Positions 25,461-36,976 of a stretch of 64,000 nt of DNA are shown one piece after another; within the stretch, counting starts at the first letter, position 1, and each line of letters begins with the position of its first letter. The stretch spans positions 1 through 64,000 of the forward strand of contig MU270120.1 in assembly GCA_021432635.1 (NCBI GenBank). The letters run 5' to 3'. A program made the translations under genes and the position numbers. This stretch comes from Thozetella sp. PMI_491. Taxonomy: Eukaryota > Ascomycota > Sordariomycetes > Chaetosphaeriales > Chaetosphaeriaceae. Under the pieces are notes generated by a model. That model saw nothing but the letters and a program-made list of their open reading frames with translations, searched no databases and had not been told where the DNA came from.

Positions 25461-27637
25461 TTATTCGTCCTTCGTACAAAACAAGTCCTTGGTGGACTTG
25501 TGCCTCATCAAATCCTCAGGAGCCAACTCCTCGCAGCCCCCGATAGCCCTTCTGAACTCGGCCACGTACTCTATAGCCGCACCATCTAGCTGCTCAAGGG
25601 TTGTGATATCGCCATCCCACTTCAAGAGCGGGAGGTCATCGAAAGTCGGCAGGTTCCCACGATCAGGGAGGCTGTCTAGCAGTGAGATGGACGCCAAGGC
25701 CACCTCCGCGATAGGACCTTGTTCCATCTCTAGATCTCCATCGTATTCCTCGGGTGCCTTGTATAGGTCGGTGTGGATGGCAGCCAGGTTGCTCGCAGTT
25801 CTCTCGCTTGGGTAGAGCGTCCAGTAGCCACGGGCGCGAGCGAGCTTCAGGGCGTGCTCAAGCCAGGATGGGTATCGCTTGCTGACGTGCTTCTGCTGAA
25901 AGAAGGGAGGGATTGTATACAACCTGCTGCGCGCTTCGATGTATCGCGAAACAAACGAGTGTAGCTCGGCCCACTTGTCACCCATATATAGGATGGCATT
26001 GCTGTTCGGTGCCTGCCAGAGGAAGGCTGTAGGATCGTCGGCACGAACGCCAGGTGATTGGGCTACGTCTCCTTTTACAGGTGGCTTGAGCGTTTCGGAG
26101 GCGTTTAAAAAGGTGGATGGTAACTCGAGGCTTATACCCATGAGTCTCTTATCCCATTCTTCTAGCAATGCTGGTCCCGAATATCGGTATGTTAGAAGCG
26201 AATACTTGAGGTCTGCGGCGACGTTAGCAGGGGGACTGCGAATATAAGATGATCCAGGCTGCTCACAGTGATAGAAACTGGGAGACAGCTCCGCTTGAGG
26301 CGTAAGCACAAGCACATGGTTGTCCTTCTCATTGGCTGGCCAGAAGGACTCGAGAAATCGCACGGAGCTCTCTTCTTCGTTCAGGCTAGCACGCGGGATG
26401 CGATGTCTTAGCGATAGCTGCCGTACTTTCGTTGGGTTGTATACATGAGCCGGAGGCCACTGGAAGCTGCGGAGAAACTCTTCGGTTGCCGCGTCAACAT
26501 TTTTTGGAAGCTCGATGGTGAGATGCGGTGCCGAACAAGAGGTATAGTCCGCAGCACTCAGGGAGCGCAACAGTCTTATTAGACTGCCGGCGGTGCCCGC
26601 CGAGGCGTGAATTAGGATGTCGATGCTGACTTTATTCCAGGCTGCGCATCGCGTTAGCATTGGCCGACCGAAAATAGCAGCCATGAGGACTCATACCCGA
26701 AAGCGCTGCACTATCCAACTTCGACATCCAGCCTAGCTGCAGAAGTCCGTCCTTCGGTACTTCTATCAAAGGAACCTCGAGCAACTTTGCCTCCTCTCGT
26801 AGGCCATTGATGAAGAACCTCTCCTCGGTGCTGGACCCATCAATAAGGACAGCTTGTGGATGCATATAAATATTGATGTGATACAGGGCACGCTTGACAC
26901 TGTATTCAAGCCGAGCCTCTGTCGAGGCTGCAGCGAACTCTGGCCGAGCATCTGGTGCGTATTAGCTTGTACCCGAAACATCGTATCTCGGGAGAGAGCT
27001 CCCTTGTACCGTGAAATATCAGCTGGCAAGACTCATCGACACCGTTGATCTCGCGAAGCTCATCAATATCGATCTCACTCCTGCCCATGAGTGCAACATG
27101 CACGTAGCTGCGTAGCTCGGTGCCCATCTGACATGCCATTGGCAACAACCCTGAAAGGCTTTGCAGGCTGGACGCCGCAAACAAGATATTCTTGTTCTTA
27201 GCAAAGGTCCCTTGCGTCCCCGAAATACCGTGCAGCGACGGCGCCAGATTCAGGAACCTTATGGGACCGTTGTATTGGGCCGGTTCTTCCGCCTTCTTCG
27301 CACCCTCCTTTGGCGGTGGCGGTGGCTTCGAGTTCGGCGCGAGGGCCGGGTCTCGCTTGGGTGGTGGGACGATGTCGGCTTCGTCGTTTGGATGAATGTA
27401 GGTAGGGCGTCTGCGGTCTCGGATCGGGAGGTCCGTCGGGATGTTCGCGATGAACAGGTAGATAGCTACGCCGGCGGCGATGGCCATGATGATGCGGCGC
27501 ACCGTCTTGCGCAGGGGCGCGCGAGCCGGGCTCCATTTTGGGTTGGGCCGAATGGGTGGTATTATGCCGGTCGGCTTCTTGCTGTGGTCGTCGTCCTTCT
27601 TGCCCATCTCCTCGTCGCTGAGGAAGAAAGACGCCAT
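25461..27637 (-). CDS. Glycosyltransferase-2-like type II membrane protein
   Basis: Member of a fungal family commonly annotated as glycosyltransferase 2, probably Golgi/ER resident; donor and acceptor are unknown. Model: exons 27637-27010, 26951-26697, 26641-26267 and 26212-25461, giving 669 residues. A short cytosolic tail (1-46, with FFLSDEEMGKK) precedes one membrane anchor (about 48-68, IIMAIAAGVAIYLFIANI) and then a lumenal domain, giving type II topology. After a Pro/Lys-rich stem the globular part includes PMACQMGTELRSYVH, DESCQLIFHDARPEF (across intron 1), INIYMHPQAVL, LSAWNKVSIDILIH (across intron 2), LIRLLRSLSAADY and SPSFYHYLKYSLL (across intron 3). I do not see an obvious DxD metal motif, so catalytic activity is not proven. 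The 58-bp first intron was chosen because it alone restores this conserved sequence. It is divergent from the Syo1 gene. Confidence 0.82.
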
Positions 27638-28327
27638 CTTGCCGAGGATACTGCCCTAGGGCGCATCTGTGCCGATTTCGATTCCGTCCGATTCGCTTCG
27701 CCGCGCAGCTGCTCAAGTCGCTAGATTCGAAGGAAGAAGGGAGGGGCGGGGGGAAGAGGAGTGAGTCGCGACGGGCAGGCTGCTCTTGGGTTCTCAATTG
27801 AGCGTCCGGCTCTTCGAAGCAGTCATCGCAGGCGTTCTACCGATATACAAGCGTGCTGCAGGCGGCAGACTGTGACCCGGGAGCAGTTCGCCGAGCCTCC
27901 AACTCACACCTGAAGACGGATGTGTCAGGTTGGACCCGGCTTCTCAATGGACAAAGCAACCAGGTGTCGACTTCGATGGAGACCAGGCGGCTGCAGGTCT
28001 GTGCGCTATCCGCACGATCCAAGGGGCCTCGTTGGTGCTACTAGATTACAACAGTATATGGACAAGGTTTGGCTTGATTTTTGAGTATTATTTTGTAGTC
28101 CATAGCCCTGGATGCAACGCCGCCCCCGCTAAATCTAGGGGTCCCAGTAGGCTAAGTTGTGGGGTAACCTTATCGTGCTTCAGTGATGGTGGGGTACGAG
28201 TCGACACTTTTTTTTTCTGCAACTTTTCACGGGCAAGCTACGTCTCACACGACCTCACTACGCCACTTGAACTTGGGTTCGAGACTATCGAGTGTTTCGA
28301 GGTCCATAGCCTCCTTCCCGCACCAAA
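27638..28327. promoter_or_regulatory. Divergent GT2-like / Syo1 intergenic region
   Basis: These 690 bp between two outward-facing start codons should contain both promoters. Nothing else stands out apart from short T-runs (for example 28208-28216). Confidence 0.5.
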
Positions 28328-30652
28328 ATGGCCAAATCTCGCCGAAACCGGGCGGCCAAGGCGCATCGTTCCGACCCTATCGCCCCTAAGGTCGTGAAGC
28401 CCCCCTCCGATCCGGAGCTGGCGGCCTTAAGAGAATCCAAAATTCTCCCAGTGCTCAAGGACCTCAAGAGCCCCGATCCGAAGTCACGCACAGCCGCCGC
28501 TGGAGCAATCGCCAACATCGTCGAAGACACAAAGAGCCGGAAGCTGCTCTTGCGGGAGCAGGTGGTACACACGGTTCTTACTGAGACACTCACCGACACT
28601 AGCATCGACAGCCGTGCAGCAGGATGGCGCATCCTCAGGGTCCTTGCCCAGGAAGAAGACACCGATTTTTGCGTCCACATATACAGGCTGGATGTATTGA
28701 CGGCCCTTCAGCATGCCTCCCAAGCGGTAAGTTCTTAGACGTGCGGCTTGATACTCGCTAGGAGGGCGGTGCTGCCCCTCAAAGGCTGCAATCCATGTCA
28801 TGAGACATCACGTTGGCCTAGAGTGCGAGATTTCTCGTTCCCACTATAGTATGCGTTCAGCTAGTTGCCTAGACATGCTTCCAGGCGCTACTAGATGTGC
28901 TCTTGTTGGCGAATTCAAAACGCGTCTGCTTCGGCATTCGGACCTCTCAAGCTTCCAACTACTTCTCGCCTCTTGTTTTGCATTCTCTCCTTTCCTCTCG
29001 CCATATTGACTAACGATCTGTAGGTAATCGATACGCTTACCGCCTCGCAGCCACCATTTGAGAAATTACAGAAAGCGCAACAACAGCTTGTTTGGGATAT
29101 TGCTAGCTCCCTCGTGTTCCTGCTCACAGCGTTGGCCACCGCCCGAGACGAGATCGTCGAAAGCATTGCTGCCAACCAGACAATCACCCGCTTCCTGTTT
29201 CGCCTGTCATCGGCTTCTGCCGTCTCTCCAGACCTCCACGACGAGACACTCCAGTGCTTGATGGTCTTGGCCGAGGATAACCTACCTTTCGGCCAGGCCC
29301 TGATCAACGACACAGAAAGTCGGCCATATGATGCGTTGCTCAAATTCTCGGAGACAGGCGGCTCGAGGGCCGCCATTTCATGTGGGGTGCTTCACAACCT
29401 CTTCACATCTCTACAGTGGCAAGACCATAGCCCAGGCAAGGACGGTGCGAGTGACCTTATCCTCATACCCAAACTCTCCCGGATCTTGGAGCAAACCGCT
29501 GTTGGTCATGGAAAGGCGAACGGTCACGAAGGCGCGGGTCCGACCGAGATTTTGCAGACCGCTCTAGAAACCTTGGCCTCCATAGGGACTGACTTACAGG
29601 CTGCTCTAGAGCAAGGCAACAAGGCTCAGGAAGAATGGAAAGGGATAAGCGACGATCTCAACACTGACAAGGGAGATGCCATGGATGTTGATGGCTCTGG
29701 GGATGAGGATGAGGACGAGGATGATGGTGGCGAGGAAGATCGTGAGCTTGAAGACGACAACCTAGATGAGGACATGGAGAAGGTCACCGGAGGTGGCGAT
29801 GAGGACGATGAAGAGGGAGCCCTAGAGGACCTCCCAACGTTGCGGGAGCTTCTCCGGAGCGCAATCCCACAAATAATTCGGATATCGCAGATGGCACCAA
29901 CCTCTGATCAAACTATGGCCCTCCAAGGTCACGCGCTGTCAGCACTTAACAATATCTCATGGACCGTCTCTCTCATCGACTTCGCGAATGGCGAGAACGC
30001 CAACATCTTCCGCGCTTGGGCCCCAGTTGCCAAGAAGATCTGGGTCAAGACGATAGCTCCGATCCTTGAATCGGATAGCGCAGATATGGATCTAGCCACC
30101 GTCACGACTAGTTTAGCATGGGCCATATCGCGCAGCCTTGGCGGAGTAACGCCTCTTAAAGGTGACGAGCACCGAAAGTTCATCGCTCTTTACCAGGCTT
30201 CGCGAGGGTTGGCCTCGGAGCTCAAAGCCAGCGAGGCAGCAAGCGACGGCGAGGATCCTTTCCAAAGCCTCGGGGTCAAATGCGTCGGAGTTCTGGGTCA
30301 GCTGGCACGGGATCCTGCGCCACTTCCGTTGAACCGAGACATCGGCGTGTTCCTGTTTACGGTCCTCGAATCGCCTGAAAGCCCGCCGGCCGATGTAGTG
30401 GAAGCAGTCAACCAGGTTCTTGACATCTACGGGGATGAAAATCTCGCTTGTGATGAAGTGTTCTGGAAGGACAACTTCCTCCGACATCTGCAGGAAGCTC
30501 TGCCCAATCTCCGGGCAAGGGCGAAGGGCGTCGATAAGAAGACTGGGGAGTTAAGGCAAAGGTTCGACGAGGCTGTGGTGAACCTCACTAGGTTCATCAC
30601 GTACAAGAAGAAACATATGCCGAAGGATATGGGAAGCGGAGGAAGCCAGTGA
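28328..30652 (+). CDS. syo1: Symportin 1 (Syo1), ribosomal protein importer/chaperone
   Basis: Syo1 co-imports ribosomal proteins uL18 (Rpl5) and uL5 (Rpl11) with Kap104 and hands them to the assembling 5S RNP. Model: exon 1 28328-28726, an intron of 297 bp and exon 2 29024-30652, giving 675 residues. The basic N-terminus (MAKSRRNRAAKAHR) matches the family and is the Kap104-type import region. Helical ARM/HEAT-type repeats follow from about residue 30, interrupted by a strongly acidic loop at about residues 351-403 (DEDEDEDD, EEDRELEDDN, DEDDEEGALEDLP), a hallmark of Syo1. The repeats resume at LRELLRSAIPQII and run to a basic C-terminus. The intron is longer than its neighbours but has a good GACTAAC branch point 14 bp before the acceptor. 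I looked for an internal exon and saw none. Confidence 0.93.
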
Positions 30653-31077
30653 GACTGTGTCTCAAACCGCGGCTACATTCCCAGAGTACGTAAGAGAAGT
30701 TTCAAGAGATACCCAGAAGGGAGGGCCTTGAGAATGGGCAATGGGCAAAAAGCTATAAATATGATAGATTAACAATTAAAAGGGGGGGGAGCAAATCACA
30801 TGCCCAAGAGATGCAAACCGACCGAATTGTGACACAGGTTGACCTAATTATGGCCTTGAAGCTTGGATTGGGGGCTTGTGCCTCTCGAGCTGGCCAGTCT
30901 GTCTCATATTCCCGCAGATCTATTTCTGTCAGGACCATCGGACGGCTTGCTGTCGTAGTGTATACTCACTGAATCCGTCTATGTTTCGATGGGCTCCGGC
31001 GCTCTAATATATGAGAAGGTGGGAAAGTACCCGGCTCGCCGCCTCTGTCTTGTCGTAAGCCAGTCTGCCCAAGCGCA
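30653..31077. other. Convergent 3' region of Syo1 and Spf31
   Basis: About 425 bp lie between facing stop codons and presumably hold the 3' UTRs. An AT-rich stretch near 30750-30785, with a following G-run, is the only notable composition. Confidence 0.5.
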
Positions 31078-31884
31078 TTAACCGATGGGCTTTAGCTTCT
31101 TCTTCTTCTTCTTGTCGCTGTCCCCTCCACCCGATTTCCCCTTTTGAAACTGGCGCCAGCTGTCGATGCGCTGGTCGCGAGTGGCTTCCCAGTCCTGTTC
31201 GTGCTGGCGTTTGCGTTTGCGCTGCTCAGTCTCTTCATCCTGGCGCCGTTGCTCACGGCCTTCTTCCTGCATCTGCGCCTTGACCTGCCGCCGCCGCCGC
31301 TGCTCGTTCTCGATGAGCACAAACTTGGTCTTGTCGGCCCATTGCTTAGCGAACTCATCCGTCTTGAGTTCGGGGCTATCCACTGTCCACTTGTTCTCTC
31401 GGATGAGCAGCATGCGCGCGTCAGCTATGGCCTCGTCAAGGTTCGCCCGGTGCTTCTCGTCCATCAGCTCGGTTTGCGCCTTCTTGAGCCGATCGAAGGC
31501 TTCTGGCGCCTGCGGGTTTTTCGTCTTGTCCGGGTGGATTAGGAGCGACTTCTTGCGGTAGGCGATCTTTATGTCGGACTCGGTGATACCGGGTTTGAGA
31601 CCTAGCACAGCGTACCTGCATAGGGCTCAGATCCAGTCGCATACAGCATGGTGCAAAGGAGCGAGGGGTTGAACTCACGCGTCGAGCCGGAAGGCGCCGA
31701 GAATTCGATTGATCTCAGCATCCTGTGCAGTAATCGAGTTAGCACCAGGTTCAACAGCGTCCAGGAAAGCTGTATTCGGCAGGGACGCGCTCACCTTATC
31801 CCACTCCTTCGCCTCCGCCTCTAAAACCTCGAGGGCATCTCTAGTATCAACTGGGTCGGTTGGATTGTCGTCCTTGGTCGACAT
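31078..31884 (-). CDS. spf31: J-domain splicing factor, Spf31/DNAJC8 type
   Basis: Hsp40-type protein of the DNAJC8/Spf31 family, associated with spliceosomes. Model: exons 31884-31795, 31722-31679 and 31615-31078, giving 223 residues. After an acidic N-terminus (EVLEAEAKEWDK) comes a short helix (DAEINRILGAF), then the J domain from LDAYAVLGL with the HPD tripeptide at residues 72-74 (LLIHPDKTKNP). The rest is a long, highly charged helix (QRRRRQVKAQMQEEG and onward) ending in a Lys-rich tail (DKKKKKKLKPIG), as in the family. The first intron (72 bp) could be read through in frame, because its translation is open. The GTGAGC donor, GCTAAC branch point and CAG acceptor, together with continuity of WDKDAEINRIL, argue that it is spliced. 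A start further upstream would add an unlikely basic, Pro/Ser-rich leader. Confidence 0.9.
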
Positions 31885-32286
31885 AATTATCCCGCGGTCT
31901 CTTTTTGCAGTCCGTTGTGATGGTGGCGCTTGAGAAGTTTGCAGAGGTTCTGAGGAGAAAATGGAAGTGCACGGCACGCGAGCGTGAGTTGATGGGATGC
32001 GGGAGCTGAAAGTGGCGATGCGAGCCGAGAACGTCTGGGGCAGGTATCCCCGTCCATGCGAAGGCTGGAGGTGGGATGGCGATAAGCGAGCGATAAGGAA
32101 GGTCCCCGCCAAAAAGTTTCCAAAATTTGTGACCGCCTCTGGCTGTACCTACAATTGAACTCTTCTCATGCTACACCTTTTTGCATAACCAATCGTTCGC
32201 ATTCCACATCGAGACGGGTCCTGCTATGAGTTAGACTTTTCATCTTCTTTTCTTGATATTTCTCCAAGCCACTCCGCCACCGCAAA
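31885..32286. promoter_or_regulatory. Divergent Spf31 / Dbp10 promoter region
   Basis: Only 402 bp separate the two outward-facing start codons, so the promoters must overlap or lie close together. Sequences near the yeast ribosome-biogenesis PAC element (GCGATGAG) occur as GCGATGCG and GCGATAAG; these are near-matches only and are not claimed as sites. Confidence 0.5.
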
Positions 32287-35125
32287 ATGGGGCGCCGAGC
32301 AGCCTCGCCTACACCGTCCGAAAATGAGGTCGATATTCTCGGCGCACTCGTCGATGAATCCGACAGCGGAGAAGGAGCATCTGCTCCCGATGCGAAGCAA
32401 AATGACTTCGACCTTGATTTTGGCGATCTAATGAAAACCGGTGGGGGGGGAGGAAGCGACGAGGAGGACGATGACGAAGCCTTTATCGCCTCTCGACAGA
32501 GAAGCTCCAACAGGAAGGCGACCAACCTTCAGGGCAAGTCGGTGAAGAAAGGAGGCGGGTTCCAGGCAATGGGTAAGACATTGGATATCAAACCCATCAC
32601 GGCGAAGGCTCACAATCCTAGGCCTAGATAAAAAGCTTCTCCAAGCGATCACGAGAAAAGGCTTCTCCGTCCCGACTCCGATTCAGCGGAAGACGATTCC
32701 CTTGGTCCTCGATGGAAAAGATGTCGTGGGAATGGCTCGCACAGGCTCAGGGAAGACAGCAGCCTTCGTTATACCAATGGTCGAGCGTCTAAAGGCCCAT
32801 AGCGCCCAGGTTGGCGCTCGCGCGCTGATCATGTCTCCCTCGCGTGAGTTAGCCGAGCAGACCATGAGGGTCGTAAAAGAGTTCAGCCGAGGGACCGACC
32901 TAAAATGCATCATGCTCATTGGAGGCGACAGCCTCGAAGAGCAGTTCGCCCTCATGGCCTCCAATCCGGACATCATCATTGCGACACCCGGTCGATTTCT
33001 GCACCTCAAAGTAGAGATGTCGTTGAGCCTCTCCTCAATCCGATATGCAGTGTTCGATGAAGCCGATCGTCTCTTCGAGCAAGGTTTCGGGCCTCAGCTC
33101 ACGGAAATCTTGCATGCTCTCCCCCTCTCGAGGCAGACACTCCTGTTCTCGGCCACGCTCCCTTCAAGCTTGGTCGAGTTCGCCCGAGCTGGCCTGCAGG
33201 ACCCAAGCTTGGTTCGACTTGACGCTGAAACCAAGATCTCTCCAGATCTAGAGGCCGCCTTCTTCTCGGTCCGCAAGGGTGAGAAAGAAGGCGCCCTTCT
33301 CCATATTTTGCACGACGTGATCAAGATGCCCCTGGGTCTACCCGAGGGGGTAGAGGCGGAACCGGCTGAGCAGGAGCAATCATCCAAGAAACGGAAGCGC
33401 AGCACAGACAAGGTCAGGCGCAGAGAGAAGCCCACGGAGCATTCAACCATTATCTTCGCAGCCACAAAATTCCGGGTCGAGTACCTAGTGGTTCTCTTGC
33501 GACACGCCGGGTTCGCAGTCTCATACGTCTATGGTTCGCTGGACCAGACTGCCCGCAAGATGCAAGTCGAAGACTTCAGGAAAGGCCGGTCGAACATTCT
33601 CGTCGTGACCGACGTAGCGGCTCGTGGAATTGACATACCCATCTTGGCCAACGTAATCAACTACGATTTCCCTCCGCAGCCGAAGATGTTTGTTCACCGC
33701 GTCGGCCGGACAGCGCGTGCTGGCCAGCGAGGATGGGCCTACTGCCTTGTCCGAGTAGGAGACGCACCCTATCTACTCGACCTCCAACTCTTCCTCGGGA
33801 AGAAGTTAGTTGTAGGGAGAAGCTCAGAGAACTCTTCTTTCTCCCAAGACGTCGTTGTGGGTGCGCTGAAACGAGACGATGTATCAACGAACATTGAGTG
33901 GGTTGAGAAAGCCCTCGGGGACAACGACGAACTCTCTGGCCTCTCCACGGTGGCAGAAAAGGCAGAAAAGCAGTACATGGGCACTAGGAATGCGGCGTCA
34001 ACTCAGAGTGTGAAGCGAGCCCGTGAGATTGTCCAGTCGAAGGGCTGGACCCAGCTTCACCAACTCTTTGGCGAGGCCGCGGCCGACGCAGAGGAGGCTC
34101 GTGCCGCAATGCTAGCCAAGATTAGCGGCTTCAAGCCTCAGGAGACCATCTTCGAGATCGGTCCCAAGGGTAAATCCAATCAGAGCGAGGCAGCAGAGAT
34201 CGCCCGCAGTCTCAGGTCGAAGGTAGGACCACGGAAATCCAAGGCTGCTGAAGAAGGCGCGGCATTGGCCGACCTACGCGATGCCCCCCTGGCCCGCAGA
34301 GGCGACGATCCTTTCGGTAGCTCCGACGACGAGGTTAACGAAGAAGAGGACGAAGATGAGGAGATTGATGATGACGATGGCCAATCCAGAGAAGGCACTG
34401 GTTCCGATGATGAAGATGAACTAGAAATCACTATCTCTGATCCGAAAGCGGCCAGGAAAGCATCGTCTTCGTGGCAAGATCCCGAGATTTTCATGTCTTA
34501 CATCCCACGGCACACGAGCGCAGCGGAGGAGAAGGCATATGGCGTGACTTCAGGCTCAGCTACGAACTTCGTACAAGAAGCAAGGGACGCAGCCATGGAC
34601 TTGACCAACGACGAGGGGGCCAAGAGCTTTGGCGAGCCCACCCGCTCCCGAATGCGGTGGGACAAGAAACAGAGCAAATACGTTTCGACCGCTAACGACG
34701 AGGATGGGTCTCGCGGGGCGAAGGCACGCATGATCCGCGGCGAGAGTGGTGTCAAGATCGCGGCCAGCTTCCAGAGCGGCCGTTTTGACAGGTGGCGGCA
34801 GGCGCAACGCATTGGGAAGCTGCCGCGGGTGGGCGATGCCGAGGACCGCCGCCTCGCGCGGAACCTCGGTGTCGGCGAAGGCCAGCGCGGAACCCGTTTC
34901 CGACACAAGGGTGAGAAGGCGCCCAAAGAGGCGGACAAGTACCGCGACAACTACCACGTGCAGAAGAAACGCGTGGCTGAGGCGAAGGAGAAGAGAATCG
35001 GCAAGTTCAGGGACGGCGAGGGCAGCCGCGAAGTGAAGGGAGTGGACGACATTCGCAAGGCGAGGGAGCTTAAGGAGAAGAAGAGGCAGAAGAACGCTCG
35101 CCCGGCTAAGAGGGCCAAGCGGTGA
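32287..35125 (+). CDS. dbp10: ATP-dependent RNA helicase Dbp10
   Basis: Nucleolar DEAD-box helicase of the DDX54/Dbp10 family, needed for 60S ribosomal subunit assembly. Model: exon 1 32287-32572, a 49-bp intron and exon 2 32622-35125, giving 929 residues. The acidic N-terminus ([16 protein letters not shown]) precedes the Q motif (GFSVPTPIQ, joined correctly after [15 protein letters not shown]), motif I TGSGKT at about 136-141, [13 protein letters not shown] in [13 protein letters not shown] at 241-244, SAT in FSATLPSS, and the second RecA lobe with ARGIDIP and [11 protein letters not shown]. An insert of basic/acidic residues ([16 protein letters not shown]) lies between the lobes, as in Dbp10. 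Towards the C-terminus a long Asp/Glu run ([13 protein letters not shown]) is followed by the Dbp10 C-terminal domain ([18 protein letters not shown]) and a Lys/Arg-rich tail. It is divergent from Spf31. Confidence 0.97.
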
Positions 35126-36058
35126 GGCACGCAGGTCTGCTAGAAGGTGGAGAGCACTCTAAATTAGAGAAAAAATACTAAAAGTCGCGATCAGCGACCA
35201 AGTTGGAGAGTAAGAACTAGGCTCAAGAGGATCTGGGGCAGGCTAGCTCGTGTATCCTTGTGATAACAGAGTGTCCTATCCCAACCAGCTAAAGCATTTC
35301 AGCGACTAGATAGATATGTTATCGGCCATATGGCCCATTTGTGCACGCCTCGGGACCGTTCATTCATTTCAAGCAGAACCCTGCTGAGCACTAGGGCATG
35401 ATTAAGTTGTGTCAGTTTCGGTGCTGCGATTCATAACAGCCGGTTGTACAGAGCACGAGGCTACAGACCGCAACCCACATGAGAAGATGATGGGGCGTGG
35501 GGGGCCAACCTTGGGTGCACAGCTATGGGAGCCCTGGTCTGTTTCGCGGCAGTAGATCATCGCCTTGGGCAAGATGAAAATGAAGCTAGAGAGAATCCCC
35601 GGTGACTGAGGATCCAGGTTTGTCTGATTGTCCTAACGGGCAAAGAAATGTCTCCGATATCGAGAATCCATGCCCAATCTGTTAAGTCGGGAGGGGCGGC
35701 ACCCGGAGACGGCACCAGGAAGAAACCCGCACCGTCAGAAAGCGTGAACGGCACCAGTATAGCGGGACCCACTTTTACCGGGTTTGTTTACTCGGCCCCT
35801 TTTTAGTCGGAAACACCCGTTTGATCCTGGATACAGATACGCGCCAGCTCAAGACATATCGCCCCCCTTCCCCCTCCACCTCCCGACCCGAATTTCACCA
35901 GGAGGTGGATGTGTCGTAGCTGTATGTCGTAGGTTGAACCGTCTAAATTAAGCATGCAGCACCGCGCATGACGTGCCAGAAAAAGCAATTCGCCCCACCG
36001 AAAAATCTAAATAAACCCCTCCCAAGCACACGTCCCGTCCCCTCCATTCTTCTAGGGC
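35126..36058. other. Dbp10 3' region and CHORD-like gene promoter
   Basis: This is a 0.9-kb stretch with no supported gene. The left part should be the Dbp10 3' UTR and the right part the promoter of the next gene. Short frames on either strand show no features. Confidence 0.5.
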
Positions 36059-36759
36059 ATGAGGGGCAACCCAGCGATCCAGCAGCCATCAGACATCGGT
36101 ACTGCTGAGATTCCAAACATGGAGCGGATCGCATCGGCACCAAATGAGCTGGCCCACGCCATTCTCGTAGCGTTGTGCGACGACGCCGTCACCCGTCGGC
36201 GCGCCCTCAAGTACCTGGACCGCCTTCAGCTCTTCGCCGGGTTCCGGGGCCAGGAGTCTGCCGCAGCGGCGGGCGCGAAGCGCAAGGCCGACGAGGCGCC
36301 CCTCGAAATCTGCATCAGGTGCCATGGCCCCTTCGTCGAGGCAGAGAACACGGCCTCAGCCTGTCGGTTTCACGAAGGTGACATAGCCTTGCCGCCCCGG
36401 CCCCTGACCCTAAAGGAAGAAGACGACAAGGGCTGACGTTGCTCTCAGGAGATATGGAGGTCATCGATGAGCTCTGGCCGGACCACGACGAGAGGTGCCA
36501 CGGCCCGATCCAGACTCGCGAGAACATGGAGGAGTGCCCTGAGGGTTTCGAGTGGACCTGCTGCGGTCGGCCCACGACGGAGCCTGGGTGCCGCAAGGGT
36601 TGGCACAAGTCGGCAACCGCGAAGCATCCAAAATACGACGACTCGAGGTCGTTTGGTGAGCCGACTACAGATGAGGAGAGCGAGGTCTCCTCTAACCCCT
36701 CCGAGACCGAGACCTCCGAGAAGGACAAACCCGCCGAGGTGAACAAGGGCGAGACCTAA
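36059..36759 (+). CDS. Small CHORD-like Cys/His zinc-binding protein
   Basis: I do not recognise a named gene. Model: exon 1 36059-36377, a 71-bp intron and exon 2 36449-36759, giving 209 residues from the first ATG or 189 from the second (36119), which I favour because it avoids an unremarkable leader. Counting from the second start, a Leu/Ala/Arg-rich helical stretch (1-45) and a basic linker precede the Cys/His region: C65-x2-C68, C82-x2-H85-Glu-Gly, an insert with C103-H104 and C116, then W-x-C124-C125 and G-C134-x4-H139. The order CxxC, CxxH-x-G, WxCC, GC..H is the same as the zinc-ligand order of CHORD domains, although spacing differs and the middle insert is long. The C-terminus is acidic and Ser/Glu-rich. 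The intron restores FHEGDMEVIDELW. Zinc binding is inferred; function is unknown. Confidence 0.75.
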
Positions 36760-36976
36760 CGTGTGGTTGCTGTTTCTCGAGCGTAGCTTGGCCTCGAGGT
36801 TATGAAGCATAAATTGCATTTGAGACGCATACAGCGACGACGTGTATTACCATTGATCGCGCTTGGGTTGGATCATTTTAGCTGCGATTTTGCGCAGATG
36901 GATTGCGCACTTGGTTTACAGCCCGAATATGCGCGGAGTCACGGTGGTGTAGGCAAAAGACAGATAGTCTGTCATG

